Shown: positions 49,183 through 58,353 of the stretch, in pieces
Layout of the letters: every line of letters starts with the position of its first letter
Numbering within the stretch: the first letter of the stretch is position 1
NCBI RefSeq assembly: GCF_024519155.1
Contig: NZ_JANIFJ010000010.1
Location: 27,355-91,354, forward strand
DNA: 64,000 nt
Reading direction: 5' to 3'
Source of the DNA: Mangrovibrevibacter kandeliae
GTDB lineage: Bacteria > Pseudomonadota > Alphaproteobacteria > Rhizobiales > Rhizobiaceae
Position numbers and translations under genes: made by a program
Notes under the pieces: model-generated
The model's input: only the letters and a program-made list of their open reading frames with translations
Databases searched by the model: none
Told to the model about the DNA's origin: nothing

Positions 49183-49473
49183 TTAGTGGTGGAGGTCCTT
49201 CTTGCGATACTCCTGGATCTGCGTCGTTCGCAGGCCCGCGAGCCCGTGTTGGTCGATCGACGTCTGCCACGACAGGAACTCTTCGACCGTCAGCGTATAG
49301 CGCGAGCAGGCTTCGTCCAGGCTGAGCAGACCCCCGCGAACCGCGGCAACAACTTCGGCCTTACGACGAATAACCCACCGGCGAGTGTTGGAAGGAGGCA
49401 GATCCGCAATGGTAAGCGGGCTGCCATCCGGACCGATAACATACTTCACTCGTGGTCTAACCGGATCGGTCAT
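49183..49473 (-). CDS. sciP: Small CtrA inhibitory protein SciP (DUF1153)
   Basis: A 96-residue protein matching SciP/DUF1153: YVIGPDGSPLTIADLPPSNTRRWVIRRKAEVV opens the helix-turn-helix-like domain and LTVEEFLSWQTSIDQHGLAGLRTTQIQEY follows. In Caulobacter SciP binds CtrA on promoters and blocks recruitment of RNA polymerase in the swarmer phase. The ATG at 49473 gives the family N-terminus; an ATG at 49491 is possible. Its closeness to ctrA and chpT makes a compact regulatory island. Confidence 0.93.
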   Translation of the reverse strand: MTDPVRPRVKYVIGPDGSPLTIADLPPSNTRRWVIRRKAEVVAAVRGGLLSLDEACSRYTLTVEEFLSWQTSIDQHGLAGLRTTQIQEYRKKDLHH

Positions 49474-49712
49474 TGCACTCTCTACATTCATCAAAGACCC
49501 AATCAAGGCGACCTTAGCTCCGCGTTTTTAAAAAACCGTCAAGCGTGCTGTAACAATTCGTCAAGAGCTTTATTAACGGAGCGTATCCGGCCTCAGTCAT
49601 GGGCTGTGGCCTTTTGCGCCGGCGCGCATTAGATGGGGTCGACGCGGTCGCTTGGATCGACCGACACTGCCGCTGCCGTGCCCGATTGCGAGCCGTCCGA
49701 AGAGGGGCGGGA

Positions 49713-50903
49713 ATGCCGATGTTGAACAGTCTCGACCTGCCGAAGTCTCCGGCCGACACCCGCGTCGTCGTCGCCATGTCCGGCGGCGTCGACTCCTCGG
49801 TGGTGGCGGGTCTGCTCGCGCAAGAAGGCTATGACGTCATCGGCATCACGCTGCAGCTCTACGATGCCGGAGAGGCAGCGACGCGCGCCGGCTCGTGCTG
49901 CGCCGGACAGGACATCTACGACGCGCGCCAGGCGGCCGAGACGATCGGGATCCCGCATTACGTCCTCGACTACGAGGCCCGCTTCCGCGAGGCGGTGATC
50001 GATCCCTTCGCCGAAAGCTATCTCGCCGGCGAGACGCCGATCCCCTGCGTCGCCTGCAACCAGACGGTCAAGTTCCGCGATCTTCTGGCGACAGCGCGCG
50101 AGCTCGGTGCCGATGCCCTGGCGACCGGTCACTACATCGACAGCCGGGCCGAGGGCGCACACCGACGGCTGCGGCGTCCGGTCGATCTCGACCGCGATCA
50201 GAGCTACTTCCTCTACGCCACGACGCAGGAGCAGGTCGATTTCCTGCGCTTTCCGCTCGGCCGGCTGACCAAGCCGCAGACACGGGCGATTGCCGAGCGT
50301 CTCGGCCTGTCGGTCGCGGCCAAGCCGGACAGCCAGGACATCTGCTTCGTCGCCAAGGGGCGCTACAGCGACATCATCGAGAAGCTGAAGCCGGGAGCCG
50401 GGGAGGCGGGCGACATCGTCCATCTGGACGGGCGACGCCTCGGCCGCCATGCCGGCATCCTCCACTACACCATCGGCCAGCGCCGCGGCATCGGCGTGGC
50501 TGCCGGCGAGCCGCTCTACGTGGTGGCGCTGGAGCCGGAGACCAACCGCGTCCTGGTCGGTCCGCGCGAGGCGCTGGAGACCCGCCGCGTCGCGTTGCGC
50601 GATCTCAACTGGATCGGCGGCGCTCCGGTCGAGGCGCTGCTGGGCGACGGGCGCGAAGTCTGGGTCAAGGTGCGGTCGGCCCGTCCGCCGGCCGCCGCGC
50701 GGCTGGTCGAGGACGGCGAGGGTGGCGTCGCGGTGGAACTCGCAGACAGCGAGATCGGCGTCGCACCGGGACAGGCCTGCGTGATCTACGACGGTGCGGG
50801 CGCCGGGGCGAGCGTGCTCGGCGGCGGCATCATCCGCCGACCGCAAACCCCCGCCGTGTCCGTGCGGGACGCACCGCCGGCACGGGCGTCTTCGGCGGCC
50901 TGA
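49713..50903 (+). CDS. mnmA: tRNA 2-thiouridylase MnmA
   Basis: A 396-residue enzyme that thiolates U34 of tRNA-Lys, -Glu and -Gln. The PP-loop is [15 protein letters not shown]; catalytic cysteines lie in [11 protein letters not shown] and SQDICFV, with TGHYI and GQRRGIGVA as further marks and a C-terminal beta-barrel. The ATG at 49713 has GAGGGG five bases upstream; the ATG two codons later is possible. The upstream frame is open but unlike the family. tRNA-Glu, a substrate type, is also encoded in this window. Confidence 0.96.
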   Translation: MPMLNSLDLPKSPADTRVVVAMSGGVDSSVVAGLLAQEGYDVIGITLQLYDAGEAATRAGSCCAGQDIYDARQAAETIGIPHYVLDYEARFREAVIDPFAESYLAGETPIPCVACNQTVKFRDLLATARELGADALATGHYIDSRAEGAHRRLRRPVDLDRDQSYFLYATTQEQVDFLRFPLGRLTKPQTRAIAERLGLSVAAKPDSQDICFVAKGRYSDIIEKLKPGAGEAGDIVHLDGRRLGRHAGILHYTIGQRRGIGVAAGEPLYVVALEPETNRVLVGPREALETRRVALRDLNWIGGAPVEALLGDGREVWVKVRSARPPAAARLVEDGEGGVAVELADSEIGVAPGQACVIYDGAGAGASVLGGGIIRRPQTPAVSVRDAPPARASSAA

Positions 50904-51004
50904 CCGCAGCCAATCCTGCGGGGCGCCGGCAATCCAAGAGCTTGGGTGCCGCAGATCTCGGCCAGCCGAGGCTCGGCTGAGCCCCAGTATGGCACCGCGG
51001 TTCC

Positions 51005-51952
51005 TCAGGCGCGCGGCGAAGCGAGCGCGAGGATCCGCACGTTCTCCACCGCGTCGGCCGCACCCGTGTCCGGCTCGCGGCGGCTCGCGATGCAGTCGAT
51101 GAAGTGCCGAAGCTCACGCTCGAGCGGCATCGGACCGTTGACCGGGAGAAACTCGGGCTCGGCGTTGGTGAAGCCGAAGCCGCCGGCTTGCGGCCAGACG
51201 CGGTGGGCATAGAGGGCGAGCCTCTGCCCCTCGGGCGCGAGATCGTCGAAGGTGATCATCCCCTCGCTGCCGATCACCGAGAAGCGCCGATCGCGATAGG
51301 GCGAGACGCGCGAGACATGGATCTCGGCCGTCACGCCGTTGTCGAAGGTCAGATCGATATCGGCCGCGTCGGTCTGGTCGCTGAGCACGGTGCGGCGCAC
51401 GGCCTCGACCCTGGCCACGGCCGAGCCGGCGATCTCGAGCACCAGGGAGATATCGTGGGGGGCGAGGTCCCAGACGACGTCCATGCCAAGAAAGCGCCCG
51501 AGCCCCAGCCGGCAGGCGGAGATGTGCCGGACCGCCCCGATGCGTTCCCCCTGAACCGCATCGGCGAGGGCGCGGAAAACCGGATGGAAGCGCAGGAGAT
51601 GGCCGACCATCAGCAGCCGGCCGCTCGCTGCGGCCGTCGCGGCCGTCGCCTCCGCGTCCGCTGGATCGAGCGCGATCGGCTTCTCGATCAGGACGTCCTT
51701 GCCGGCGGCGAAGGCGCGCCGCGCGGTTGGCCCGTGCAGATGAGCGGGGAGCGCGAGCACCAGCGCGTCCAGATCCAGCGTCTCGATCGCCGCGTCGGGC
51801 GACAGTGCCGGCACGCCGAAGCGGCCGGCGAACTCGGCGGCGCGCTCCGGGTCGCGGTCGGCGACGGCGGCGAGCGCGCCGATCTCGCTGAGGGTGCGGA
51901 TGTGGTTGCGGCCCCATTGGCCGCAGCCGATCACGCCGATCTTTGGCTGCAT
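51005..51952 (-). CDS. Gfo/Idh/MocA-family oxidoreductase
   Basis: A 315-residue NAD(P)-dependent oxidoreductase. The Rossmann motif is IGVIGCGQWGRNHIRTL at residues 5-21, and the catalytic EKPIAL lysine lies near residue 95. The C-terminal domain has VWDLAPHDISLVLEI, where the histidine is a typical active-site residue. Members act on sugars, inositols or nucleotide-sugar derivatives. The frame extends upstream into the antisense of the tRNA, which is not coding. No pathway partner is present. Confidence 0.87.
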   Translation of the reverse strand: MQPKIGVIGCGQWGRNHIRTLSEIGALAAVADRDPERAAEFAGRFGVPALSPDAAIETLDLDALVLALPAHLHGPTARRAFAAGKDVLIEKPIALDPADAEATAATAAASGRLLMVGHLLRFHPVFRALADAVQGERIGAVRHISACRLGLGRFLGMDVVWDLAPHDISLVLEIAGSAVARVEAVRRTVLSDQTDAADIDLTFDNGVTAEIHVSRVSPYRDRRFSVIGSEGMITFDDLAPEGQRLALYAHRVWPQAGGFGFTNAEPEFLPVNGPMPLERELRHFIDCIASRREPDTGAADAVENVRILALASPRA

Positions 51953-52012
51953 TAGGGAGTCCCGATGCTCGCGGCGGCGAGGCGAGAGCCCCGCGAATTG
52001 TCCGACGATGGA

Positions 52013-52089
52013 TGGTAGCGGAGGAGGGACTTGAACCCCCGACACGCGGATTATGATTCCGCTGCTCTAACCAACTGAGCTACTCCGCC
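52013..52089 (-). tRNA. tRNA-Met (CAT)
   Basis: The minus strand reads GGCGGAG...CTCCGCT for the acceptor stem (one G-T), D arm GCTCAGTTGGTTAGAGC, anticodon stem GCGGA/TCCGC with loop ATCATAA (anticodon CAT), T arm GGGGG-TTCAAGT-CCCTC and encoded CCA. The G1 pairing and general pattern indicate the elongator methionine tRNA; a tRNA-Ile with lysidine-modified CAT anticodon is a less likely alternative. Confidence 0.9.
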
Positions 52090-52274
52090 CCAAGGGGCTG
52101 CGGCAGACCGCTGAGGCGCGCCGCGAAAGCCGCGTCTCTATAGGGTTGGCCCGCTTGCGCTGTCAAGCGCGCGGGCGCCTCTGGAGCGTGCAAGGTGCGA
52201 GTGCGGCCAAGGCGTGAACCCCGCCGCCGTCGTGTTCCCGGTGCGTGCCGGCAGGCCCGCTTCTGAGCGGCCCG

Positions 52275-53024
52275 TCACCCCGCCTTGTGCACGCGCAGCG
52301 GCGCCCAGCTCTGGCTGACCGGCATCAGCTCGACCTGGTTGACGTTCACGTGCTTCGGCAGGGTCGCCACCCAGAAGATCGTCTCGGCGATGTCCTCCGG
52401 CTGCAGCGCGTCGGCGCCCTTGTAGAGCCGGTCGTAGGCCTCCTGATCGCCGCCGGTGCGCACCAGCGTGAACTCGCTCTCGCAGAGACCCGGCTCGATC
52501 GAGGTGACGCGCACGCCGGTGCCGTGCAGGTCGGCGCGCAGGCCGCGGGTGAACTGCTGCACGAAGGCCTTGCTGCCGCCATAGACGTTGCCGCCGGGGT
52601 AGGGCCAGTTGGCGGCGATCGAAGCGAGGTCGACGATCGCCCCGCGCCGTTCGATGAGCTTCGGCAGCAGGCGGTGGGTGATCGCGACGAGGCCGGTGAC
52701 GTTGGTGGCGATCGTCGTCTTCCAGTCCGACAGGAGGCTCTCCTGCGCCGGCTTGGTGCCGAGCGCCAGGCCGGCATTGTTGACGAGGAGGTCGATCTCG
52801 GAGAAGGCCGCCGGCAACGTCGCGAGGGCAGCGTCCATCGCCGCCTCGTCGGTGATGTCGAAGGCGAGGGGGTGGAAGCTCTCGCCGAGTTCAGCCTGCA
52901 GCGCCTCGAGACGGTCGGCGCGGCGTCCGGTGCCGACGACGCGCCAGCCGGCCACGGCGAAGCGCCGGGCGGTGGCCTGGCCGAAGCCGGCGGTGGCGCC
53001 GGTGATGAAGAGGGTCGAGGTCAC
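52275..53024 (-). CDS. Short-chain dehydrogenase/reductase
   Basis: A 249-residue classical SDR of the YdfG-like type. The NADP motif is TGATAGFGQ near the N-terminus, NNAG follows at about residue 84, and the catalytic set includes YGGSK near residue 150. YdfG-type enzymes oxidise 3-hydroxy acids or serine. The start is GTG at 53024 with AAGGAG seven bases upstream; the longer frame to 53288 runs into the next gene's coding sequence. Confidence 0.9.
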   Translation of the reverse strand: MTSTLFITGATAGFGQATARRFAVAGWRVVGTGRRADRLEALQAELGESFHPLAFDITDEAAMDAALATLPAAFSEIDLLVNNAGLALGTKPAQESLLSDWKTTIATNVTGLVAITHRLLPKLIERRGAIVDLASIAANWPYPGGNVYGGSKAFVQQFTRGLRADLHGTGVRVTSIEPGLCESEFTLVRTGGDQEAYDRLYKGADALQPEDIAETIFWVATLPKHVNVNQVELMPVSQSWAPLRVHKAG

Positions 53025-53073
53025 GGGAGAACTCCTTGCGGATGGGTCGGGGCGCAGAAGGGTGAGGGCCTCT

Positions 53074-53835
53074 TCAGGCGAGGCTGAGGGTGCGGGCGAG
53101 GCTGCCGACGGCGAGGAGGACGAGGACGAGCGCGACCGCCCGCTTCCAGGTTTCGGCGTCGAGCCGGCGGAAGCCGACATGACCTGCCAGGAGCCCCAGC
53201 GCAAGCGCCGGCAGCAGCGCCACCGCCGGGACGAGCGCCTCGGCCGGCAGGACGCCGAGCCCGACGCGCAGCAAAAGGCTGCCCGCATCGGTGAGCGCGA
53301 AGACGACCGTGAGCAGCGCCCGCGAGCGCGCCGGTGAGCGGCCGGCGAGGATCAGCCAGGCGACCACCAGCGTGCCGCCGACCGAAAAGGCGCCGATCAT
53401 CGCGCCGGTGAAAAAACCTGCGGCCGCGGCCGCGGTCTCGCCCTCCAGGTGACGCGAGCGCACCCGCATCAGCGCCGCCAGCGCCGAGACGAGGACGGCG
53501 AGGTTGAGGCCGAGGAGCGCCGGCTCTTCCGGCAGCACCTTGAGGAGCAGGACGCCGGCGAGCGCGCCGACGAGGGCGGCAGCGCCGGTGATGGTGGCCT
53601 CGCGCCGGTCGAGCCCGGCGAGCGCGCCGCCGCGCATCAGGAGCGCCGTCGCGACGAGGTCGAGGAGGAGGACGATGCTCGTCGCGGTCGCCGTCGGCCA
53701 GACCAGCGACAGGATCGGCGCGGCGATCAGCGCGAAGCCGAAGCCGGTCGCCCCGCGCACCAGCGCGGCGAGGAAGACGGCGAGCGAAAGGAGGAGAAGC
53801 GTCACGACCACATCCGGGAGCACGCAGCGATCCAT
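53074..53835 (-). CDS. TauE/SafE-family permease
   Basis: A 253-residue membrane protein with about eight helices and two TauE/SafE repeats (AALVRGATGFGFALIAAPILSL near the N-terminus, FFTGAMIGAFSVGGTLVVAWLIL in the middle). Members export or import organosulfur anions such as sulfoacetate or sulfite. The ATG at 53835 is used. It is divergent from the aminotransferase at 54002 and 49 bp upstream of the SDR, so it may share a transcript with it. Confidence 0.85.
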   Translation of the reverse strand: MDRCVLPDVVVTLLLLSLAVFLAALVRGATGFGFALIAAPILSLVWPTATATSIVLLLDLVATALLMRGGALAGLDRREATITGAAALVGALAGVLLLKVLPEEPALLGLNLAVLVSALAALMRVRSRHLEGETAAAAAGFFTGAMIGAFSVGGTLVVAWLILAGRSPARSRALLTVVFALTDAGSLLLRVGLGVLPAEALVPAVALLPALALGLLAGHVGFRRLDAETWKRAVALVLVLLAVGSLARTLSLA

Positions 53836-54001
53836 GCCGCGCCGGCCGCGCCGCCGACAGGGCCAGCCGCCGACTTCGGTGGAGCCAGGGCGGCCGAGCG
53901 GGCGGCGCTGGACCGGTCGAAACCATCCCCTGGCCCTAACGGCATGACGCCGGGCGGGCGCATCAGCGACGCACCACCAGACCCGCGTCGCGAGGCCGAG
54001 A

Positions 54002-55321
54002 ATGTCCGCCGCCATCGACATGCAGCACCACTGGCTGCCCTTCACCAACAACCGGCTGTTCCGCGAGAGCCCGCAGATCTTCGCGCGGGCAGAGGGCGTG
54101 CGCTACGAGACACCGGACGGCGCCACCATCCTCGACGGCTCCTCGGGCCTGTTCTGCACGCCGGCCGGCCACGGCCGCCGCGAGATCGCCGACGCGGTCC
54201 ACCGCCAGCTGCTGACGCTCGACTACACGCCGCACTTCCAGCGCGCGGCGCCGAACTCCTTCGAACTCGCGACCCGCCTTGCCGCGATCCTTCCGGCCGG
54301 CCTCGACAGGATCTTCTTCGCCTCCTCGGGCTCCGAGGCGGTCGACAGCGCCATGAAGATCTGCCTCACCTACCATCGGGCGAAGGGCGAGGGGCAGCGC
54401 AGCCGCTTCGTGTCGCGCAACTGGGGCTATCACGGCGTCAATCTCGGCGGCACCTCGCTCGCCGGCATGGTCAACAACCGCCGGGAGTTCTCGGGCGTCA
54501 CGGCAGACGTCGTCCACATGCGCCAGACCTGGCGCGAGGACCAGCGGTACAGCCCCGGCCAGCCCGAGAGCGGCGCCGAGCTCGCCGACGACCTGGAGGA
54601 GATCTGCCGCACCTATGGCGCCGAGACGATCGCCGGCGTCTTCGTCGAGCCGATCGCCGGCTCGATCGGCACGGTGGTGCCGCCGAAGGGCTATCTCGAG
54701 CGACTTCGGGCGATCTGCGACCGCCACGGCCTGCTGCTCGTCTTCGACGAGGTCATCACCGGCTTCGGCCGCACCGGCGCGCCCTTCGCGGCGCAGGCCT
54801 TCGACGTGACGCCGGACCTGATGACGATGGCGAAGGCGCTGACCAACGGCGCGATCCCGATGAGCGCAGTGGCGGTCCGGCGCGAGATCCAGGACACGAT
54901 CTTCGCGGCCGCGGGCGCGGTGGACCGACCGGAGCTGTTCCACGGCTACACCTACTCGGCCCATCCGGTCGCCTGCGCGGCGGCGCTCGCCACGCTCGAC
55001 ATCTACCGCGACGAGGCGCTGTTCGAGCGGGCCGCGGCGCTGTCGCCGGTCTTCCTCGACGCGATCTTCGGGTTGCGCAACCTCGCGCAGGTCACCGATC
55101 TGCGCGGCTACGGCATGATGGCCGGCATCCAGCTGAAGCCCGGCGCTGCGCCGGGGGCCAAGGGCTCGCTGGTACAGCGGCTGCTGTTCGACGCGGGCCT
55201 GCACGTCAAGGCGACCGGCGACGCGCTGATCGTCGCGCCGGCCTTCGTCGCCAGCGAGGACGAGATCGCGCAGATGGTCGCGGTTCTTCAGCAGGTGCTG
55301 GGGCGCAGCGACCTCGACTGA
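54002..55321 (+). CDS. Class III aminotransferase (omega-amino acid:pyruvate type)
   Basis: A 439-residue PLP enzyme close to beta-alanine/omega-amino acid:pyruvate aminotransferases. Marks are HHWLPFTNNRLF at the N-terminus, FFASSGSEAVDSAMKI, LLVFDEVITGFGRTG and the PLP lysine in MTMAKALTNGAIPM. Substrates of relatives include beta-alanine, taurine, putrescine and GABA. It is next to a MocR-family regulator and a polyamine-type ABC importer, which suggests that it deaminates the imported compound. Confidence 0.92.
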   Translation: MSAAIDMQHHWLPFTNNRLFRESPQIFARAEGVRYETPDGATILDGSSGLFCTPAGHGRREIADAVHRQLLTLDYTPHFQRAAPNSFELATRLAAILPAGLDRIFFASSGSEAVDSAMKICLTYHRAKGEGQRSRFVSRNWGYHGVNLGGTSLAGMVNNRREFSGVTADVVHMRQTWREDQRYSPGQPESGAELADDLEEICRTYGAETIAGVFVEPIAGSIGTVVPPKGYLERLRAICDRHGLLLVFDEVITGFGRTGAPFAAQAFDVTPDLMTMAKALTNGAIPMSAVAVRREIQDTIFAAAGAVDRPELFHGYTYSAHPVACAAALATLDIYRDEALFERAAALSPVFLDAIFGLRNLAQVTDLRGYGMMAGIQLKPGAAPGAKGSLVQRLLFDAGLHVKATGDALIVAPAFVASEDEIAQMVAVLQQVLGRSDLD

Positions 55322-55358
55322 ACCAGCGGTCGCTGGCGGCGCCGGCATCGGGCTGCGG

Positions 55359-56939
55359 TCAGGGGAGGGGGCGCGCCGGCTGTCGCTCGTGCGAGAGCAA
55401 GGCGGCGGCGTCCTGCGCCGCCGCGGTCCGCGCCGATGGAGCCATTGAGGTTTGCGTCTCCGCAGCAGCCGCAATCGCGTCGGCGAGCCGCGCGAGGCCG
55501 GGCGCGATGGCCTCCGTCGCGATCGCGCCGAAGCCGAGGCGAAGGTAATTGCGCTCGGGCGTCGGCGCGGCGAAATGCACGTCGCCGACCTCGACCACGA
55601 CGCCGCGCCGCAGGGCTTCGGCCTGCACATGCTCGGGCCGGACGCCCGGCGGCAGCTTCAGCCAGATCGCCGAGCCGCCGGTGGTCATCACCGGGCGGCA
55701 GTCGGGCAGGCGGCGCTCGATCTCCCTCAGCATCGCCGCCCAGCGGACCGCAAAGGTCTCCTGCTGCCGGCGGATGTGCGCGTCGTAATGGCCGTCCGCG
55801 AGGAAGATCGCCATCGCCCGCTGGTCGAGCGCAGAGGGATGGCGGTAGACGAGGCGGCGCAGCGCCCTCAACTCCACCACCACCTCGGGCGGCGCCACCA
55901 GGAAGCCGAGCCTGAGGCCGGGAAACACCGGCTTCGACAGGCTGCCGACATGAATCACGCGCTCGCAGCGGTCATAGCCCTTCAGCGCGTGCTGGCGCGG
56001 CCCGACATGGTTCACCTCGTGCTCGTAGTCGTCCTCGATGATGAGGATGTCGTGCCGTTCGGCCGCCTCGAGCAGCGCCAGCCGGCGCTGCATGGTCATC
56101 GTCACGTTGGTCGGCGCCTGGTGGCTCGGGGTGACGTGGACGAGGCTGCAGCCGGCCAGCCGCTCGTCGACCTTGAGCCCGTTGCCGTCGACCGGGATCG
56201 GCCGGATCTCGGCGCCCGCCAGCGCGAAGATGTTGCGCGCATCGGCATAGCCGGGATCCTCCACGCCGACGGTGATGCCGAAGCCGCAGAACAGCCGGGC
56301 AAGGAGATAGAGCGCGCTCTGGGCGCCGTTGGTGACGAGGATCTCCTCCGGCCGGGCCCGGAAGCCGCGGCGTGGCAGGATGCGACGCTGGATCTGCTCG
56401 ACGAGCTCGGGATCGTCGGCGTCGACGAGGTCGCTCATCCAGCTCTTCAGGTGCTCGTTGCGGCTGGCCTGGCGGATGCAGTCGCGCCAGCGGCTGACCG
56501 AGGTCGGGTCGGCCGCCACCTGGCCATAGACGAACGGGTAGGGATGGCGGTGCCAGTCCTTCGGCTTGGTGATGCTCGGCTGGGACGAGGGACGCTGGCG
56601 CATCTTGCCGGTCAGATCGGCGTGTCGGGCCGTGGCGATCGCCTCGACCGGCGGCGCGGTTCGCCCCTTGGGGATCGTCTGCTGGCGCAGGAAGGCCTCG
56701 TCGACGAAGTAGCCGCGCCGGTCGACCGGCACGAGATATCCGTCCTGTGCCATGCGCTCGTAGACCAGCGTCACCGTGTTGCGCGAGACGTCCAGCAGGC
56801 GCGACAGGACCCGCGTCGCCGGCAGCGGCTCGTGCGGCACGATCAGCCCGGCGAGAATCGCTTCGACGATGCGCTCCTGGATCTGCTTCTGCAGGGGCCG
56901 CGCGGGGTCGAGAGGGTCGGCGAAGATGCGGTCGAACAT
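55359..56939 (-). CDS. MocR-family (GntR/aminotransferase fusion) regulator
   Basis: A 526-residue protein: an N-terminal GntR winged helix (RVLSRLLDVSRNTVTLVYERMAQDGYL, about residues 43-69), a linker, then a class I aminotransferase-like domain with the PLP lysine in VGSLSKPVFPGLRLGF. MocR regulators such as TauR, GabR and PdxR sense amino compounds through PLP. It is convergent with the aminotransferase gene and divergent from the ABC transporter gene, the usual place for the regulator of such a module. Confidence 0.93.
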   Translation of the reverse strand: MFDRIFADPLDPARPLQKQIQERIVEAILAGLIVPHEPLPATRVLSRLLDVSRNTVTLVYERMAQDGYLVPVDRRGYFVDEAFLRQQTIPKGRTAPPVEAIATARHADLTGKMRQRPSSQPSITKPKDWHRHPYPFVYGQVAADPTSVSRWRDCIRQASRNEHLKSWMSDLVDADDPELVEQIQRRILPRRGFRARPEEILVTNGAQSALYLLARLFCGFGITVGVEDPGYADARNIFALAGAEIRPIPVDGNGLKVDERLAGCSLVHVTPSHQAPTNVTMTMQRRLALLEAAERHDILIIEDDYEHEVNHVGPRQHALKGYDRCERVIHVGSLSKPVFPGLRLGFLVAPPEVVVELRALRRLVYRHPSALDQRAMAIFLADGHYDAHIRRQQETFAVRWAAMLREIERRLPDCRPVMTTGGSAIWLKLPPGVRPEHVQAEALRRGVVVEVGDVHFAAPTPERNYLRLGFGAIATEAIAPGLARLADAIAAAAETQTSMAPSARTAAAQDAAALLSHERQPARPLP

Positions 56940-56958
56940 GGCCGGCGCCGTGATCCTC

Positions 56959-56990
56959 CTGGCTCCATCATTATCGGATGCTGGCTCTAA
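56959..56990. promoter_or_regulatory. Direct repeats, probable MocR operator
   Basis: CTGGCTC occurs at 56959-56965 and again at 56981-56987, 22 bp apart (two helical turns), 20 bp ahead of the regulator start and about 115 bp ahead of the solute-binding protein. The half-site resembles the CTGGAC-type repeats that I recall for TauR. Two direct repeats are typical of MocR regulators. Confidence 0.5.
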
Positions 56991-57103
56991 ATCGCCCGCG
57001 GTGCAGCATCATACGCTTCGCCCATGCCGCCTTCCAAGCCGCCCTTACGGCTGGCCCGGGCCGGCGCCGGAACCATCGTCCCCAGTCGCTCGCGAGGCTT
57101 GCC

Positions 57104-58237
57104 ATGACCCTGATCCTGAAGCCGGTGAACCGGCGCACGCTCATCAAGACCACCGCGCTCGGCGCCGGGGCTCTCGCCATGCCGGCGCTGATCTCGCGCC
57201 AGGCGCTCGCCTCCTCGGGCGAGATCAACATCATGATGTGGTCGGACTATCTGCCGGAAAGCTTCACCAAGGCCTTCACCGAGAAGACCGGCATCAAGAT
57301 CAACTTCATCGGCATCGGCTCGAACGAGGAGATCCTGAACAAGCTGAAGGCGACCAACGGCGAGGGCTTCGACCTCGTCTCACCGACGCTGAACCGGAAC
57401 CTGCAATGGCAGGACCTCGGCCTGCTGCAGCCCTACGACATGTCGAAGGTGGCGATCGACAAGGTGAACCCCTCGATGGCGCTCGGCGACAAGTTCTGGA
57501 ACTTCGGCGGCAAGGGCCCCGTCTGGATCCCGCACATCTGGGGCACCGAGGGCGTCGCCTGGCGCATCGACCAGTTCACCCCCGCGGGCGAGTTCCCGAG
57601 CTATTACGACGTCTGGGACGACGCCAATGCCGGGAAGACCATGGGCCGCGGCCACTCGATGCTGCTCGGCCTCGGCCTCGGGATGGAGCGCCGCGGCGAG
57701 ATGGAACCGGGGTCGATCTGGTCCGCCTACGAGAGTGAAGACAAGATGAAGGCGGTGTGGGGCAAGCTTCTCGAGACCGCGATCGCCAAGAAGAAGAACA
57801 TCAAGCTGATCTGGAACGACGCCGACACGCAGAAGAACGGTCTCCTCAACGAGGGCGTCATCGTGGCTCAGACCTGGGACGGCCCGCCGCTGGCGCTGAA
57901 GACAGCCGGCGAGCCGGTGATGTACCGCGCGCCGGTCGAGGGTGCGCTCGCCTGGGTCGACGGCATGTCGATGCCGACGGGGGCGAAGAACGTCGACCAG
58001 GTCTATGCCTTCATCGCGGCCTGCTACGATCCGCAGCTGGCCGGCGAGGCGATCAAGACGCATGGCTACAACTCGCCGGTCGTCGGCGCCGACGAATTCG
58101 CCGGGGAGGTTTATGCCAGGAACTTCGCCGACGCCTATCCGGGTGACGCGCTCGCCAAGCTGAACCCGTGGCCGGCCGAGCCGACCTGGTACGCCGAGAC
58201 CCGCACCGAGTTCACCAACCGCTTCATGAGCGCCTGA
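57104..58237 (+). CDS. Pot-type ABC transporter solute-binding protein
   Basis: A 377-residue periplasmic binding protein of the PotD/polyamine class. The N-terminus has a twin-arginine-like signal (NRRTLIK, then a hydrophobic stretch ending RQALA). The mature protein opens INIMMWSDYLPESF and includes FDLVSPTLNRNL and AQTWDGPPLAL. Ligands of the class are putrescine, spermidine and related amines. It heads the four-gene importer operon. The ATG at 57104 begins the signal peptide. Confidence 0.9.
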   Translation: MTLILKPVNRRTLIKTTALGAGALAMPALISRQALASSGEINIMMWSDYLPESFTKAFTEKTGIKINFIGIGSNEEILNKLKATNGEGFDLVSPTLNRNLQWQDLGLLQPYDMSKVAIDKVNPSMALGDKFWNFGGKGPVWIPHIWGTEGVAWRIDQFTPAGEFPSYYDVWDDANAGKTMGRGHSMLLGLGLGMERRGEMEPGSIWSAYESEDKMKAVWGKLLETAIAKKKNIKLIWNDADTQKNGLLNEGVIVAQTWDGPPLALKTAGEPVMYRAPVEGALAWVDGMSMPTGAKNVDQVYAFIAACYDPQLAGEAIKTHGYNSPVVGADEFAGEVYARNFADAYPGDALAKLNPWPAEPTWYAETRTEFTNRFMSA

Positions 58238-58353
58238 GGCTGCGGCCCTGCCGCATTCGGCGTGGCGGCTCGTCGCCATGCCGCGTTTTGCCTGGACCCG
58301 ACACGGCGGCCGCCCGTCGTGTCGCCTCGACTGACGCAAGCCGCCGGAGCCCC

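Noticed and set aside
51953..52045. Upstream extension of the Gfo/Idh/MocA gene
   Set aside because: The added residues come partly from the tRNA-Met sequence; the Rossmann motif starts right after the ATG at 51952.
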